From: Acidobacteriota bacterium
GTDB taxonomy: Bacteria; Acidobacteriota; Vicinamibacteria; Vicinamibacterales; SCN-69-37
Direction of reading: 5' to 3'
NCBI GenBank assembly: GCA_947467605.1
Contig: CANIII010000006.1
Span: 62,001 to 126,000 of the forward strand
Length of the DNA: 64,000 nt
Part shown: positions 1 through 10,476 of the stretch, one piece after another
Position numbering within the stretch: position 1 is the stretch's first letter
How the letters are laid out: each line of letters starts with the position of its first letter
Program-made: the position numbers and the translations under genes
Notes under the pieces: model-generated
Seen by the model: the letters and a program-made list of their open reading frames with translations, nothing else
What the model was told of the DNA's origin: nothing
Databases searched by the model: none

Positions 1-2424
1 CCCAAGGTGATGCCGTTCATCAACGGCCTGCTGAAAAAGAGGGGTCTGCAGCAGACCGTGCGCTACTGCTACCTCAAGTACGGGCTCGAGAAGACCGTCG
101 AGATGCTCGACAGTCTGAAGCACGTCGGCTTTACCTACGCGACGCGTTCGGGTCTGTCGATCGGTATCGACGACCTCGTGATCCCGGAAAAGAAGGTCGA
201 GTTCGTCGAGGCCGCGCGCGCCGAGGTCATCAAGGTCGAAGGCCAGTATCAGGAAGGCGCGATCACCAACGGCGAGCGCAAGAACAAGGTCATCGCGATC
301 TGGTCAGAAGTGACCGAAAAGGTCGCCGACGAAATGTTCGGGCAGATGGAAGCGCTCGACAAGTCGGGCCGGAGCTTCAACCCGGTCTACGTCATGGCTG
401 ACTCGGGCGCCCGAGGTTCGAAGCAGCAGATTCGTCAGCTGGCCGGTATGCGCGGCCTGATGGCGAAGCCGTCCGGTGAAATCATCGAGCAGCCGATTCG
501 CGCGAACTTCCGCGAAGGTCTGACGGTGCTCGAATACTTCATCTCGACGCACGGCGCGCGTAAGGGTCTCGCGGATACGGCGCTCAAAACCGCCGACTCC
601 GGTTACCTCACGCGTCGACTCGTCGACGTGGCACAGGACGTCATCATCTCCGAGCACGACTGCGGCACGCTCGATGGCCTCGAAGCGCGCGCCATTGTCG
701 ACTCGGGTGGTGAAATTATCGAACGCCTCAGCGACCGCATCGTCGGCCGCGTGGCGCTCGAAGCAATCGTCGATCCGTCATCCGGTGAAGTGATCGTGCC
801 GGCGGCGGGTGAGATGGACGAAGCCCTCGCGGACGCGGTGGAAGATGCCGGTATCGAGCGGGTGAAGATCCGTTCCGTGCTGACATGTGCCTCGCGCCGC
901 GGTTGCTGCGCGAAGTGCTACGGTCGCGACCTCGCGACCGGACGTCTGGTGGAACTCGGTCTGGCGGTCGGCGTCGTTGCCGCGCAGTCGATCGGTGAAC
1001 CGGGCACGCAGTTGACGATGCGCACGTTCCATATCGGCGGCACGGCCTCGCGCGTTCAGGATCAGTCGACCCTCGAAGCGCGCCACAAGGGCACCGTGAA
1101 GTTCGATGGCCTGCAGTATGTCGAAGGTCGCGAGCAGAACGGCGTCAAGGCGATGATCGTCATGAACCGCAGCGGCTCGATCAACATCGTGGATGACAAG
1201 GGCGTCATTCGCGAGCGTTACTCGGTTGTCTATGGTGCGCACATCAAGGTCAAGGACAACCAGAAGGTCGAAAAGGCCCAGGTGCTCGTCGAGTGGGATC
1301 CGTACACGTTCTCCATCCTCACGGAGACGGGCGGCACCATCCGCTTCAAGGACATCATCGACAAGGTGACGGTCCACGAAGACGTCGACGAAGTCACGGG
1401 GCTCTCGCGTCTGATCGTCGTCGACTCACCGGATGAGAAGAAACAGCCGGCGATCGAAATCATCGACCGCGATGGCCACGTCGTGCACAAGTACCACATG
1501 CCGTCGAATGCCCACTTGATGATCTCCAACGGTCAGGAAGTGGACAACGGCGACGTGCTCGCGAAGATCCCACGCGAGACGACGAAGACGAAGGACATCA
1601 CGGGCGGTCTGCCGCGCGTCGTCGAACTCTTCGAAGCCCGCAAGCCGCGCGAAACCGCCATCATCTCGGAAATCGATGGTGTCGTTCGTCACGGTGGCAT
1701 CGTCAAGGGCACACGCAAGATCCTTGTGGTGCCGGATGAGGGTGGCGAGCCGCGGGAATACTCGCTGCCGCGAGGTGTGCACGTGAACGTTCAGGAAGGC
1801 GACCGCGTCCGCGCGGGCGAGCCGCTCATGGACGGTCCGCGTAACCCGCACGACATCCTCGCGGTCCTCGGTGAACGCGAGCTGCAAGGCTACCTGGTCA
1901 ATGAAATCCAGGAGGTCTATCGTCTGCAGGGCGTCGGCATCAACGACAAGCACATCGAAGTCATCGTGCGTCAGATGATGCGATGGGTGAAGGTCGAGGA
2001 AGTGGGCGACACCGAATTCCTGATCGACGAACAGGTCGACAAGTTCCGGTTCCACGAAGAGAACGAGCGCGTGCTCGCCAATGGCGGCATGCCGGCGAAG
2101 GGCCGTCCGCTGCTCCTCGGTATCACCAAGGCGTCGCTGTCGACCGACTCGTTTATCTCGGCCGCATCGTTCCAGGAGACCACGCGCGTTCTCACCGAGG
2201 CATCTATTTCCGGCAAGGTCGATTACCTCCGCGGCCTCAAGGAAAACGTCACGATGGGCCGCCTGATCCCGGCCGGTACCGGCTTCGACTTCTACCGCCA
2301 CGTCACGATCCCGGCGGACGAGCCACCGCCACCGCCACCACCGTCGCCTGAAGAGCTCGAGCTTCAGCGCGAGATGGATGACTACGCCGACGCCGACTTC
2401 GGCTTCGGTCGGGACGACGAGTAA
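1..2424 (+). CDS. rpoC: DNA-directed RNA polymerase subunit beta' (3' part)
   Basis: C-terminal 807 residues of the RNA polymerase beta' subunit; the reading frame is already open at base 1, so the start lies outside the window. The trigger-loop/jaw region is recognisable ([19 protein letters not shown] near 978-1035). The second zinc site is present: one Cys at about 661, then a [11 protein letters not shown] cluster around 885-916. The protein ends in a proline run (seven Pro) and an acidic tail. rpoC is normally downstream of rpoB, and the terminator directly after this stop closes that operon. Identity is certain; only the 5' truncation limits it. Confidence 0.98.
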   Translation, partial: PKVMPFINGLLKKRGLQQTVRYCYLKYGLEKTVEMLDSLKHVGFTYATRSGLSIGIDDLVIPEKKVEFVEAARAEVIKVEGQYQEGAITNGERKNKVIAIWSEVTEKVADEMFGQMEALDKSGRSFNPVYVMADSGARGSKQQIRQLAGMRGLMAKPSGEIIEQPIRANFREGLTVLEYFISTHGARKGLADTALKTADSGYLTRRLVDVAQDVIISEHDCGTLDGLEARAIVDSGGEIIERLSDRIVGRVALEAIVDPSSGEVIVPAAGEMDEALADAVEDAGIERVKIRSVLTCASRRGCCAKCYGRDLATGRLVELGLAVGVVAAQSIGEPGTQLTMRTFHIGGTASRVQDQSTLEARHKGTVKFDGLQYVEGREQNGVKAMIVMNRSGSINIVDDKGVIRERYSVVYGAHIKVKDNQKVEKAQVLVEWDPYTFSILTETGGTIRFKDIIDKVTVHEDVDEVTGLSRLIVVDSPDEKKQPAIEIIDRDGHVVHKYHMPSNAHLMISNGQEVDNGDVLAKIPRETTKTKDITGGLPRVVELFEARKPRETAIISEIDGVVRHGGIVKGTRKILVVPDEGGEPREYSLPRGVHVNVQEGDRVRAGEPLMDGPRNPHDILAVLGERELQGYLVNEIQEVYRLQGVGINDKHIEVIVRQMMRWVKVEEVGDTEFLIDEQVDKFRFHEENERVLANGGMPAKGRPLLLGITKASLSTDSFISAASFQETTRVLTEASISGKVDYLRGLKENVTMGRLIPAGTGFDFYRHVTIPADEPPPPPPPSPEELELQREMDDYADADFGFGRDDE

Positions 2425-2432
2425 GCCAAACT

Positions 2433-2487
2433 AACCGTGAGGGACGTGAAGAACGCTCTTCACGTTCTTCACGGTTATTCTTTTTTT
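2433..2487 (+). terminator. Intrinsic terminator of the rpoC operon
   Basis: A 20-nt arm (2433-2452) and a 20-nt arm (2457-2476) pair fully, allowing G-U pairs, around a 4-nt loop. Seven T follow at 2481-2487. It begins 9 bases after the rpoC stop. The arm sequence is built from CGTGAAG-type units that also form the hairpin at 46951-47036. Confidence 0.9.
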
Positions 2488-3315
2488 GTGACGACCCCCA
2501 ACTCCGGTCCCCGACTTTGCCCGCATTGCGGGCTTCTCGTGTCGGGCGACGCCATGTCTTGTCAATGCGGATACGTCTTTGCCACGAGCCATCAGCTTGC
2601 CGGCTCGGCGGCTGCACGTCTGCGTGACACCGCGGACCTGTTCTCGGCTCGCGAGGCACTATCGATTGCGTTTCAGGCGGTCTCCGAGCTCAAGGGCGGT
2701 GTCGTGCGATGGATGGCGATCGTTGTCCTGCTCCAGCTGTTGCCGATGGCGCTTGTTGGACCGTCGCCCAAGACGCCGCGCGAGATCGGCACCCTCGCGG
2801 TGTGCGCGCTGCTGTCGGCGTGGGTGAGTTATGGCCTCGCGCGAACGGCGCTGGCTGGGGTGCGCGGCGAGGGCGTCGACTTCCAACGTGCGCTGCTATC
2901 GCCGAAGACGTTTGGATCGATTCTGCTCGCCGTGTTTGTCACGACGGTGCCGATTCTGATTGGCCTGGTTCTTTTTGTAGCCCCGGGCGTCTACCTGTTC
3001 CTCACCTGGTCGCAGATCGGATTTCTGATCCTCGACGGGCGAGCCCGGCATGTCGATGCGCTGCGGGCCAGCGAGCAGCTGACTCGGGATCGGCGCCTCG
3101 AGATCTTTATGGCCATGATCGTCCCGATCGTCCTGCAGCTGCCGGCACAAGTGCTGGAGTCGTGGGTGCCGGTCGGTGGCAGTGTCGTCTCCCCGGGGTT
3201 TCTGTTGTTCCTTGTATCCACCATCTGGCAGATGTTGCTGATCACCTATGGCACGTGGGTCAGCGCCGTCGTGTACCAGATGCTTCTCAACCACCGACGA
3301 GAGCCACCGATTTAG
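2488..3315 (+). CDS. Zinc-ribbon integral membrane protein of unknown function
   Basis: 275 residues with a GTG start placed just after the terminator T-tract. The frame is open further upstream to 2437, but that part would be encoded by the terminator hairpin, so I reject it. The N-terminus has a short zinc-ribbon-like motif (CPHCG then CQCG, residues 11-27), followed by five or six hydrophobic segments. The stretch around residues 170-215 (APGVYLFLTW, then an ALRASEQLT-type motif) resembles DUF975/GPDPase_memb-like membrane domains. No Shine-Dalgarno is visible, so the exact start is uncertain. Function unknown; the zinc ribbon suggests a membrane-tethered sensor or scaffold, which is inference only. 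Confidence 0.7.
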   Translation: MTTPNSGPRLCPHCGLLVSGDAMSCQCGYVFATSHQLAGSAAARLRDTADLFSAREALSIAFQAVSELKGGVVRWMAIVVLLQLLPMALVGPSPKTPREIGTLAVCALLSAWVSYGLARTALAGVRGEGVDFQRALLSPKTFGSILLAVFVTTVPILIGLVLFVAPGVYLFLTWSQIGFLILDGRARHVDALRASEQLTRDRRLEIFMAMIVPIVLQLPAQVLESWVPVGGSVVSPGFLLFLVSTIWQMLLITYGTWVSAVVYQMLLNHRREPPI

Positions 3316-3402
3316 ACTCTGCTCGCTCTCTCTCCACAGGACTCACTCAGGCCCTTCTTCCGCCGGTAAACAGCTGAAGGGGTTTGATAGTATGCCGCCA
3401 CG

Positions 3403-5862
3403 ATGACCACTTCGGATTCGACCACGCCGCACGCCGCCCAGCGCGCGTTGCCCATCTTGTTGTTTCTCTTCATCGGCAGCGGCTGTGCTGCTCTCATTTA
3501 CGAGATCGTCTGGTTCCAGCTCTTGCAGTTGGTGATCGGCTCGTCAGCCGTTTCTCTGGCGGTGCTCCTCGGGACGTTCATGGGCGGCATGTGCCTTGGC
3601 AGCCTGCTGCTGCCGAAGTATGTCAGCGCCAAGGAGCACCCGCTCAAGGTCTACGCGTTCCTGGAACTCGGCATCGCGGCCTGCGGCCTGTTTGTGCTGT
3701 TCGGCGCGCCGCTGATCGGTGGCTGGTATGACGCCCTCGGCCTTCAGGGCATGCCCGGCATCTTCGGCCGCGGCATTGTCGCGGCGATCTGCCTCCTGCC
3801 GCCGACGCTCATGATGGGCGCGACGCTACCCGCGATGTCGCGCTGGGTTGAGACCACGCCCGCCGGTGTCTCGTGGCTTGGCTACTTCTACGGCGGCAAC
3901 ATCGCCGGTGCCGTCCTCGGCAGCCTCCTGGCCGGCTTCTACCTGCTGCGTGTATTCGACATGACGACGGCCACGCTGGTCGCGATTGTCTTCAACATCG
4001 TGGTGGCGTCCATCGGCCTCTGGCTCGCGGGCCGCACCCCGCATACCGCCAGCGCCGCGGTGACGAGTGCAAAATCCGACAAGGGCGTTCGGTCGGTCTA
4101 CATCGCCATCGCGATTTCCGGTTTGACGGCGCTCGCGAGCGAAGTGATGTGGACGAAGGTGTTATCGCTCCAGTTTGGCGCGACGACGTACACGTTCTCT
4201 CTGATCTTGGCGGTCTTCCTGACCGGGCTCGGCATCGGCAGCACGATTGGTGCCTCGCTGGCGAGCAGTGTGGCCAGACCGCGCGTCGCTTTCGGTTGGT
4301 GCCAGATGCTGATCTGCGGCGCCATGGCGTGGGCCGCCTACCAGATGTTCGTATCGCTGCCGTTCTGGCCGATCAACCCGTCCATTTCGTCGCAGCTGAA
4401 CGGCACGGTGAACGCCGACGCGTTCAACTTCCAACTCGATCTCGTGCGCTGCTTCTGGGTGGTGCTACCGGGCGCGATTCTCTGGGGAGCGAGCTTCCCG
4501 CTGGCGCTGGCGGCTGCGGCCACTAAGGGACAGGATCCGGCGAAGCTCGTTGGTGGGATTTACGCCGCGAACACGGTGGGCGCGATCGTTGGCGCACTCT
4601 TCGCCAGCCTGCTGCTCGTCTGGTGGATGGGTTCGCAGCACGCGATTCAGCTGATGATGGCGCTCTCTGCGGTGTCGGGTCTGATGATGCTGGCCCCGGC
4701 TGTGAGCGAGTCGGAGGACGGTAAGGGCATGCAGTGGGGACCGGCGATTCTGCTCATCATCGCGACCGGCGGTGCGGGCCTGCTCGTCCGGAGCGTCCCG
4801 GAAATCCCGCGCATCCTCATCGCGTACGGTCGCTACGCCGCGACCTGGGTGGGGCAGAACGAGATCATCTACGCAAAGGAAGGCCTGCAGGCCTCAGTGG
4901 CGGTGTCGAGGACGCCGAGTGGCGTGCTGAACTATCACAACGCCGGCAAGGTGCAGGCCTCGAGCGAGCCGCAGGACATGCGCTTGCAGCGAATGCTTGG
5001 GCATCTGACGACGCTGATTCCGGACAGCCCCAAACGCACGCTGGTGATCGGGTGCGGCGCAGGCGTCACCGCCGGCGCGGTGTCGATCAGCCCGTACGTC
5101 ACCAATCAGACGATTGCGGAAATCGAGCCGCTGGTGCCGGAGAGCGTCTCGAAGTACTTCGGCCAGCACAACTACAACGTCGTCACGAATCCCAAAGTCC
5201 ACGTGCAGATTGACGACGCGCGGCACTATCTGCTGACGTCGAAGGAGAAGTTCGACGGCATCACGAGCGATCCGTTGGACCCGTGGGTCAAGGGCGCGGC
5301 GACGCTCTATACCTCGGAGTTCTTCACCGTGGCCAAGCAGCATCTCAATCCGGGCGGCGTCGTCACGCTGTTCGTGCAGATGTATGAGAGCAATGAGGCT
5401 GCGGTCAAGAGCGAGATCGGTTCGTTCCTGGAGGCGTTCCCGAACGGCATGGTCTTCGGCAACACGCAGAACGGTAAGGGCTACGACCTCGTGCTGTTGG
5501 GGCAGGCGGAAGAGACCAAGATCAACGTTGATGCGATGCAGGCCAAGCTCGACCGCCCGGAGATGGCGCAGGTCGCACAGTCGCTGCGTGAAGTGGGTTT
5601 CAACAACGCGATCGAGCTCTTCGCGACGTTTGCCGGCCAGAAGGGCGATTTCGCGAATTGGCTCAAGGACGTCCAGATCAATCACGACCGCAATTTGAAG
5701 CTGCAGTACCTCGCTGGTCTCGGGCTGAACCTGTATCAGTCCGACAAGATCTACTCGAACATGCTGCAGTACCCGTATCGCTTCCCAACCAACATCTTTA
5801 GCGGTTCGGAAGCGACCATGCAGGCGCTCGACGCCAGCATGCGCCGCGCTCAGGGTCGGTAG
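3403..5862 (+). CDS. Membrane transporter-like / spermidine synthase-like fusion protein
   Basis: 819 residues. The N-terminal two-thirds holds about 12-14 membrane segments of the MFS-like type found in fused spermidine-synthase proteins (LIYEIVWFQLL near residue 30, MGATLPAMSR near 140). From about residue 490 there is a Rossmann methyltransferase/aminopropyltransferase-like domain with IGCGAGVTAGAV, DDARHYLL and SDPLDPW. The usual GGGDG loop of spermidine synthases is altered to GCGAG, so true aminopropyl transfer is doubtful. Such fusions are common in environmental bacteria and mostly uncharacterised. It stands alone; the next gene is convergent and starts its stop codon one base after this stop. 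Confidence 0.8.
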   Translation: MTTSDSTTPHAAQRALPILLFLFIGSGCAALIYEIVWFQLLQLVIGSSAVSLAVLLGTFMGGMCLGSLLLPKYVSAKEHPLKVYAFLELGIAACGLFVLFGAPLIGGWYDALGLQGMPGIFGRGIVAAICLLPPTLMMGATLPAMSRWVETTPAGVSWLGYFYGGNIAGAVLGSLLAGFYLLRVFDMTTATLVAIVFNIVVASIGLWLAGRTPHTASAAVTSAKSDKGVRSVYIAIAISGLTALASEVMWTKVLSLQFGATTYTFSLILAVFLTGLGIGSTIGASLASSVARPRVAFGWCQMLICGAMAWAAYQMFVSLPFWPINPSISSQLNGTVNADAFNFQLDLVRCFWVVLPGAILWGASFPLALAAAATKGQDPAKLVGGIYAANTVGAIVGALFASLLLVWWMGSQHAIQLMMALSAVSGLMMLAPAVSESEDGKGMQWGPAILLIIATGGAGLLVRSVPEIPRILIAYGRYAATWVGQNEIIYAKEGLQASVAVSRTPSGVLNYHNAGKVQASSEPQDMRLQRMLGHLTTLIPDSPKRTLVIGCGAGVTAGAVSISPYVTNQTIAEIEPLVPESVSKYFGQHNYNVVTNPKVHVQIDDARHYLLTSKEKFDGITSDPLDPWVKGAATLYTSEFFTVAKQHLNPGGVVTLFVQMYESNEAAVKSEIGSFLEAFPNGMVFGNTQNGKGYDLVLLGQAEETKINVDAMQAKLDRPEMAQVAQSLREVGFNNAIELFATFAGQKGDFANWLKDVQINHDRNLKLQYLAGLGLNLYQSDKIYSNMLQYPYRFPTNIFSGSEATMQALDASMRRAQGR

Positions 5863-8151
5863 TCATCGGCCCAGTACACGAAGTTCCGCCACCGACCAGA
5901 CTCGCTTCGGGTCGGTGGCGGTCACCACCAGCGTCAGCGCCCGCGCCACGACGGGCGAATCAAATCGAATCACAATCGGCGTTTCTTTCGGCTCGCTGAG
6001 CGCGCCTCGAACGGTCAGTCCGTACGTCGATCCACGCCACACGACACGTGAACCGGTCGTGCCGTCCGGTGTGCTGACTTCCAGTGCGAGCGGGAAGTCG
6101 CCGACCCAGGCACCCAGTCGCAACTCCAACGCGGTGATTGTTGCCTGGTGATCGACGTGCAATGCGATCGATGTGCCGGCCTGCTGCGGCTCAATCGTGT
6201 GCCAGCGCGTGCGGATTGAGGCGTCGAACATGGCGCCGATCGCACTCGGGTTCGTGGCGCTCGTGGCGGATACGCCCTGCACCCGTTCGTCGCTCGATTG
6301 CGGCAGCGGCTCTCGGCGAGGAAACGTGAACCACGTGCCCTGCGCCGTTGTGGTCACCGCGGTGGCGTCCGGAACCTGCCGCATCCGATGGACTTCGACC
6401 TCGTCAGTATCAGTGGCGCGATCGACGAATACCGCCAATGGCCCCGGAGCCTTCAGCGCGTCGATGACGGATGCGTCCCCGGCGATGAGGCCGAGCCGCA
6501 GTGCCGCGAAATGCGGCGGATCGTAGCCGCTGAATCCGTTGACGATCGGATGGCCGTGGCTGATGCTGTGGAGGAGCGCGCGCGTCTGCGCCGGATAGTC
6601 GATGCGCATTGGCAATTCGAGGATCGGTATGCCGGCTGCGATCGCCGGAACGTCGAGCGAAGGCGGCACGCTGGACACCGGGAGCACGATCCAGCCTTCG
6701 CAGAGCACCGCTGCGGCGACGAGGCCGGTCGCGAGGTGATGGCCGGGCTTGGCAAGGCGAGCCCACGCGATGGCGCCGGCGACGCAGAGGCAAAGGATCA
6801 TCAGTTCCCCAAATCGGGCAGGGACGCGCACGGAGTCGCCGCCGGGCAGCAGCATGAGCCACGAGTACGGGGCTTTGTAGATGATGGTCTGGCCGAAGAC
6901 GCGCGCCGAAGGGCCGAGAGCCATGACGAACATCACGCCGGAGCCGAGCAGATAGAAGGCGAGCGGTGATCGTCGGCGCCACGCGCCACGCAGCGCCGGA
7001 GTGGTCGACGCCGCGCCGATCAGCGCCCAGAAGGTGACGGTGAGCGAGCGCGAGACTTTATGGGCGGTCCAGACGAGTGGCTCGATCGTCACATCCCACC
7101 CGCCGGTAAGCGCGACGGCCATCGACAGCGCGAAACTCACTGCGGCGATGCCGATGAGCCACGATCGTGCGCGATGACGGGGCGCCGTGGCCGACGCGTT
7201 CGCGCGTGCCGTCTTGATCAGCAGAATGATGCCGCAGAGGGCGAGTGCCGCGATGGCGATCCCCGGATAGAGCTCGCCTTCAGGTCGAGGGCGCAACGTC
7301 CAAAGAGACGACAGCCAGGCCTGTGGCGACGCGGCCCAGAGCGCACTGACATCAGCGCTGAAGTCCTGGATTTCACCGATGCCGCGCGCCAGTCCAAAGG
7401 CCTGCTGGCGCGCGCGGTACGAGAGGAGGAGCGGCAACAGCGGCAATGAGGACGCCACAAACGTCGCCACGATGCCGATCAGGTCGCGTCGCTCGCGCAC
7501 AAACCAGATCACCCACAGCGCCAACAGCACCGGGAAGAAGATGAGGAAGTAACCGTTGGTCAATCCCGTCATCAGCCAACAGAGGCCGAAACCGACCAGC
7601 CACCGCGGACGCGCTGAGTCGACGAAGGCGTGCAGGCAGTAGAGCGCCAGCGGTAACCAGCAGGCCCACTCCATTTGCAGGTGCGGCAATTGCGCGATGC
7701 GGTACGGGCTGAAGCCGAACGCCAACGCGGCGATCAGTGCAGCGCTGCGGCGGGAGGTCAGACGCCACGCCAGCAGATACGCGCCGAGCGCTGACAGCGG
7801 CCCGGCGAGGAGGAACACGACGTTGTACGTCGCGATGGGGGACACGCCGGCCTTCAGTAGCGGGGTGGTGAGCGGCGTGAGGGCGAGCAGCGACTCTGAC
7901 AGCGCAAAGGCGTTGGGGGCAGGCGAGAACATCGGCGCGTTCCACCACGCGGTGGTGAGCGGAAGTGCCTTGGCGTTCCACCAGAGGATCCACGTGTTGA
8001 GCGCCGGATCCCCGAGGTCTGACGGCAAGGCGCTGCCGAATTGTCGCAGGAGCGGCCACGCACTGATCAGTGTGAGCGCAATGAATGCGCCAAACGCCCA
8101 GCCGGTGGAAGGTGAAAGACGTTTCTCGCGCGTCACAGAACCCGCGCGCAT
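5863..8151 (-). CDS. GT-C-like polytopic membrane protein with C-terminal discoidin-like domain (copy 1)
   Basis: 762 residues. About 11-13 transmembrane segments follow a short cytoplasmic N-terminus. The first periplasmic loop carries SDLGDPALNTWILWWN, acidic residues placed as in GT-C lipid-sugar-dependent glycosyltransferases. The last ~120 residues are soluble and resemble an F5/8 type C (discoidin, carbohydrate-binding) fold: a TRWHT turn, then beta strands with ALEVSTPDG and VVWRGSTYGL. The next gene upstream (8188-10476) has the same length and domain order, so the two are tandem paralogues 36 bp apart, probably co-transcribed. Likely acts at the outer face of the inner membrane on polyprenyl-linked sugars; substrate unknown. 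Confidence 0.7.
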   Translation of the reverse strand: MRAGSVTREKRLSPSTGWAFGAFIALTLISAWPLLRQFGSALPSDLGDPALNTWILWWNAKALPLTTAWWNAPMFSPAPNAFALSESLLALTPLTTPLLKAGVSPIATYNVVFLLAGPLSALGAYLLAWRLTSRRSAALIAALAFGFSPYRIAQLPHLQMEWACWLPLALYCLHAFVDSARPRWLVGFGLCWLMTGLTNGYFLIFFPVLLALWVIWFVRERRDLIGIVATFVASSLPLLPLLLSYRARQQAFGLARGIGEIQDFSADVSALWAASPQAWLSSLWTLRPRPEGELYPGIAIAALALCGIILLIKTARANASATAPRHRARSWLIGIAAVSFALSMAVALTGGWDVTIEPLVWTAHKVSRSLTVTFWALIGAASTTPALRGAWRRRSPLAFYLLGSGVMFVMALGPSARVFGQTIIYKAPYSWLMLLPGGDSVRVPARFGELMILCLCVAGAIAWARLAKPGHHLATGLVAAAVLCEGWIVLPVSSVPPSLDVPAIAAGIPILELPMRIDYPAQTRALLHSISHGHPIVNGFSGYDPPHFAALRLGLIAGDASVIDALKAPGPLAVFVDRATDTDEVEVHRMRQVPDATAVTTTAQGTWFTFPRREPLPQSSDERVQGVSATSATNPSAIGAMFDASIRTRWHTIEPQQAGTSIALHVDHQATITALELRLGAWVGDFPLALEVSTPDGTTGSRVVWRGSTYGLTVRGALSEPKETPIVIRFDSPVVARALTLVVTATDPKRVWSVAELRVLGR

Positions 8152-8187
8152 TCTATACCGGAGCTATGGTGCGGTATGGCGAGTCAT

Positions 8188-10476
8188 CTATGGCATTCGT
8201 TTGATTGATCCGAACGCGCGCACGTCGGCGATGGACCACGCGCGATCCGCATGCCAAACGTTCGTGAGCCTAAGCACACGCGCTGAGATCGGGTGCGCGA
8301 TCATGATCCGCACGCGCACCTCTTTCGATGCGAGCGCGGCCGTGAGCGTCAGCCCTGCAGTGGATCCTCGCCAGACCGTCGATGTCGTGTCGCCGTCGAT
8401 CGCGCTGATTTCAAGGTCGCGCGTGAAATCACCCGTGAACGGTCCAAGGCTGATCTCCAGCTGCGTCACGGAAACGCGTTGACCGAAGTCGAGGTCCACA
8501 TGATCCGACTCGCCTGGGCGCGCCATGCTGTGCCAACTCGTCAGCGGCTCATCGTCGAGGATCAGCGCGGCGTCGTCTTCTTGTGTGCCCGTGCGCGCCG
8601 ACTGTACATTCAATCGCTCGCCGTCACTCTCAGGCGTTGCGGCCGGTAGTTCTGGCAGCAGGAACCATTCGCCGGCGTCGTCTGTGCCAATCGCTTCGGC
8701 ACCGGGTGCCGCGGCCACCAGGGCGCGCGCCTTGCCTCCGGTGTCGCGCGCTTTCTCGACATAGGCAGCAATCGGCTGTCGCACTCGCAGCGCGCCGAGC
8801 ACACTGGCATCCTGTTCTTCGAGTCCCAGCCGGAGCACGTGATAGTGCGCCGGGATATAGCCACCGAAGCCGTTGATCATCGGCTGTCCACTTCGAAGCC
8901 CGTTCAAGAGCGCGATCGTATTGGGTTGGAAGTCGCTACTGACCGGCAGCTCGAGTGTGGCGACGCCGGCCGCCACCGCCCGCGCCGGCAGATGGGGGGA
9001 GTTTGGCAGTGAGGCGAGGGGCAATGTCGGTATCCAGCCCTCCACGAGTACGGCCATCGACACGAGCACCAGGGTTCGCATTCGTGGCGCAAAGAGACGC
9101 GCATAGGCCAGACCGAAGACCTGCGTCAGCGCCACGATCATCAGCAGGCCGAAGCGCGCCGGCACGCGCACCGAGTCGAGGCCGGGCAGTTGCATCAACC
9201 ACCAGTACGGCGCGCGATAGAACAGATCCTGCTTCCAGGCTTGAGGTTCGGGACCGAGTGCCAGCAGGAACATCGCGACAGCCGCGAGCGCGTAAAACGC
9301 GAGCGGCGACCGCGCGTGCCACGCGCGTGCGGCGGCGGCGCTCCGCGCCAGGGCCGCGACAGCAAAGACGAGTGAAAAGGTGAAGAGCCGCGATGGGTTG
9401 TGCGCCTTGATGGCGATCGGACCGACCTGCAGGTCGGTGCCGCCGGTGATGGCGATGATGAGGGCCAGGGTGCCGGTGGCGATGCACAGGCCGAGGAGGA
9501 TGCGCGTGGTGATGGCGGACCGACCGGTATCGCCCGCAACCGACGCTCGGCGCCAGGCGATGATGAGGCCGACGGTGACAATCAGCATCAGCGCGGCGCC
9601 CGGGTAGAGTTCGCCTTCCGGACCAGGCGGCAGGGTCCAGTGCGATGACAACCACGCCCGCGATGACCCGGCAAAGATCGAGGAGAAGTCGGCACTGAAC
9701 TGGCGGATTTCGTTGATCCCGCGCGACAGGCCCATGGCGTCTTGGCGCACGCGGTAGCCGAGCAGCAGGGGCAGCCACGGGAGCGAGCCCAACATCGCTG
9801 CGACTCCGATCTTCCAGGCAAACTGCCATCGACGCACAAACCACAGCATCCAGCAGCCGACCAGGACGGGGAAGTACGCCAGGAAGTAGCCATTGGTGAA
9901 GCCGTTCATCATCCAGCACGCCGCAAACCATACGAGCGACCGTGTTTTCCCTGTTGAAACAAAATCGTGTAGGGCGACGAGAGCGAACGGCATCCAGCAC
10001 GCCCAGAGCACCTGCAGGTGCGAGAGCTGGGCGATGCGGTATGGCGTGAAGCCGAAGGCCAGGGCGGCGATGACCGCTGCGTCACGTCGCGGTGTCAGCC
10101 GTGTGGCCAGCAGGTACGCGGCGAGTGCGGCGATGGGCCCTGAGAGCAGGAACGCGATGTTGTGCGCGGTCACGGCACTGAGTCCGAGCCACTGCAGGGG
10201 CGTGGTCAACGGTGCGAGACCGAGCAGGGACTCGGACAGCGCCATCGAACCCTGCATCGGCACAAACATGGGGGCGTTCCACCACGCGGCTGAGAGCGGA
10301 AGCGTGTGGGCGTTCCACCACAGAATCCATGTTTCCAGTACCGGATCGCCGAGATCCGAGGGGAGCGTTGACGAGAGGTGTCGTACCAGCGGCCAGGCTG
10401 AGATGATCGTCAGCACAGCGGCCAGCCCAAACACCCTGATCGCTGGGGATCGCGTAATGGCGCTGAGGCGCTGCAT
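8188..10476 (-). CDS. GT-C-like polytopic membrane protein with C-terminal discoidin-like domain (copy 2)
   Basis: 762 residues, exactly the length of copy 1. The N-terminal loop again reads SDLGDPVLETWILWWN, followed by AWWNAPMF and LAFGFTPYRIAQL blocks nearly identical in both copies. The C-terminal discoidin-like module has LTSWHS and TVWRGSTAGL. The ATG at 10476 overlaps the stop of the upstream esterase by one base (TGATG), indicating translational coupling; an open frame extends upstream but would lie within the esterase. The copies have diverged well beyond recent duplication, so both are probably maintained by selection. The glycosyltransferase role is inferred from topology and the acidic loop only. 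Confidence 0.7.
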   Translation of the reverse strand: MQRLSAITRSPAIRVFGLAAVLTIISAWPLVRHLSSTLPSDLGDPVLETWILWWNAHTLPLSAAWWNAPMFVPMQGSMALSESLLGLAPLTTPLQWLGLSAVTAHNIAFLLSGPIAALAAYLLATRLTPRRDAAVIAALAFGFTPYRIAQLSHLQVLWACWMPFALVALHDFVSTGKTRSLVWFAACWMMNGFTNGYFLAYFPVLVGCWMLWFVRRWQFAWKIGVAAMLGSLPWLPLLLGYRVRQDAMGLSRGINEIRQFSADFSSIFAGSSRAWLSSHWTLPPGPEGELYPGAALMLIVTVGLIIAWRRASVAGDTGRSAITTRILLGLCIATGTLALIIAITGGTDLQVGPIAIKAHNPSRLFTFSLVFAVAALARSAAAARAWHARSPLAFYALAAVAMFLLALGPEPQAWKQDLFYRAPYWWLMQLPGLDSVRVPARFGLLMIVALTQVFGLAYARLFAPRMRTLVLVSMAVLVEGWIPTLPLASLPNSPHLPARAVAAGVATLELPVSSDFQPNTIALLNGLRSGQPMINGFGGYIPAHYHVLRLGLEEQDASVLGALRVRQPIAAYVEKARDTGGKARALVAAAPGAEAIGTDDAGEWFLLPELPAATPESDGERLNVQSARTGTQEDDAALILDDEPLTSWHSMARPGESDHVDLDFGQRVSVTQLEISLGPFTGDFTRDLEISAIDGDTTSTVWRGSTAGLTLTAALASKEVRVRIMIAHPISARVLRLTNVWHADRAWSIADVRAFGSIKRMP

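Noticed and set aside
2437-2487. Upstream start of the zinc-ribbon protein
   Set aside because: These 17 codons are the rpoC terminator stem and T-tract.
3403-5862. A working spermidine synthase
   Set aside because: The nucleotide-binding loop is GCGAG instead of GGGDG and no speD or other polyamine gene is nearby; I keep only the domain-level description.
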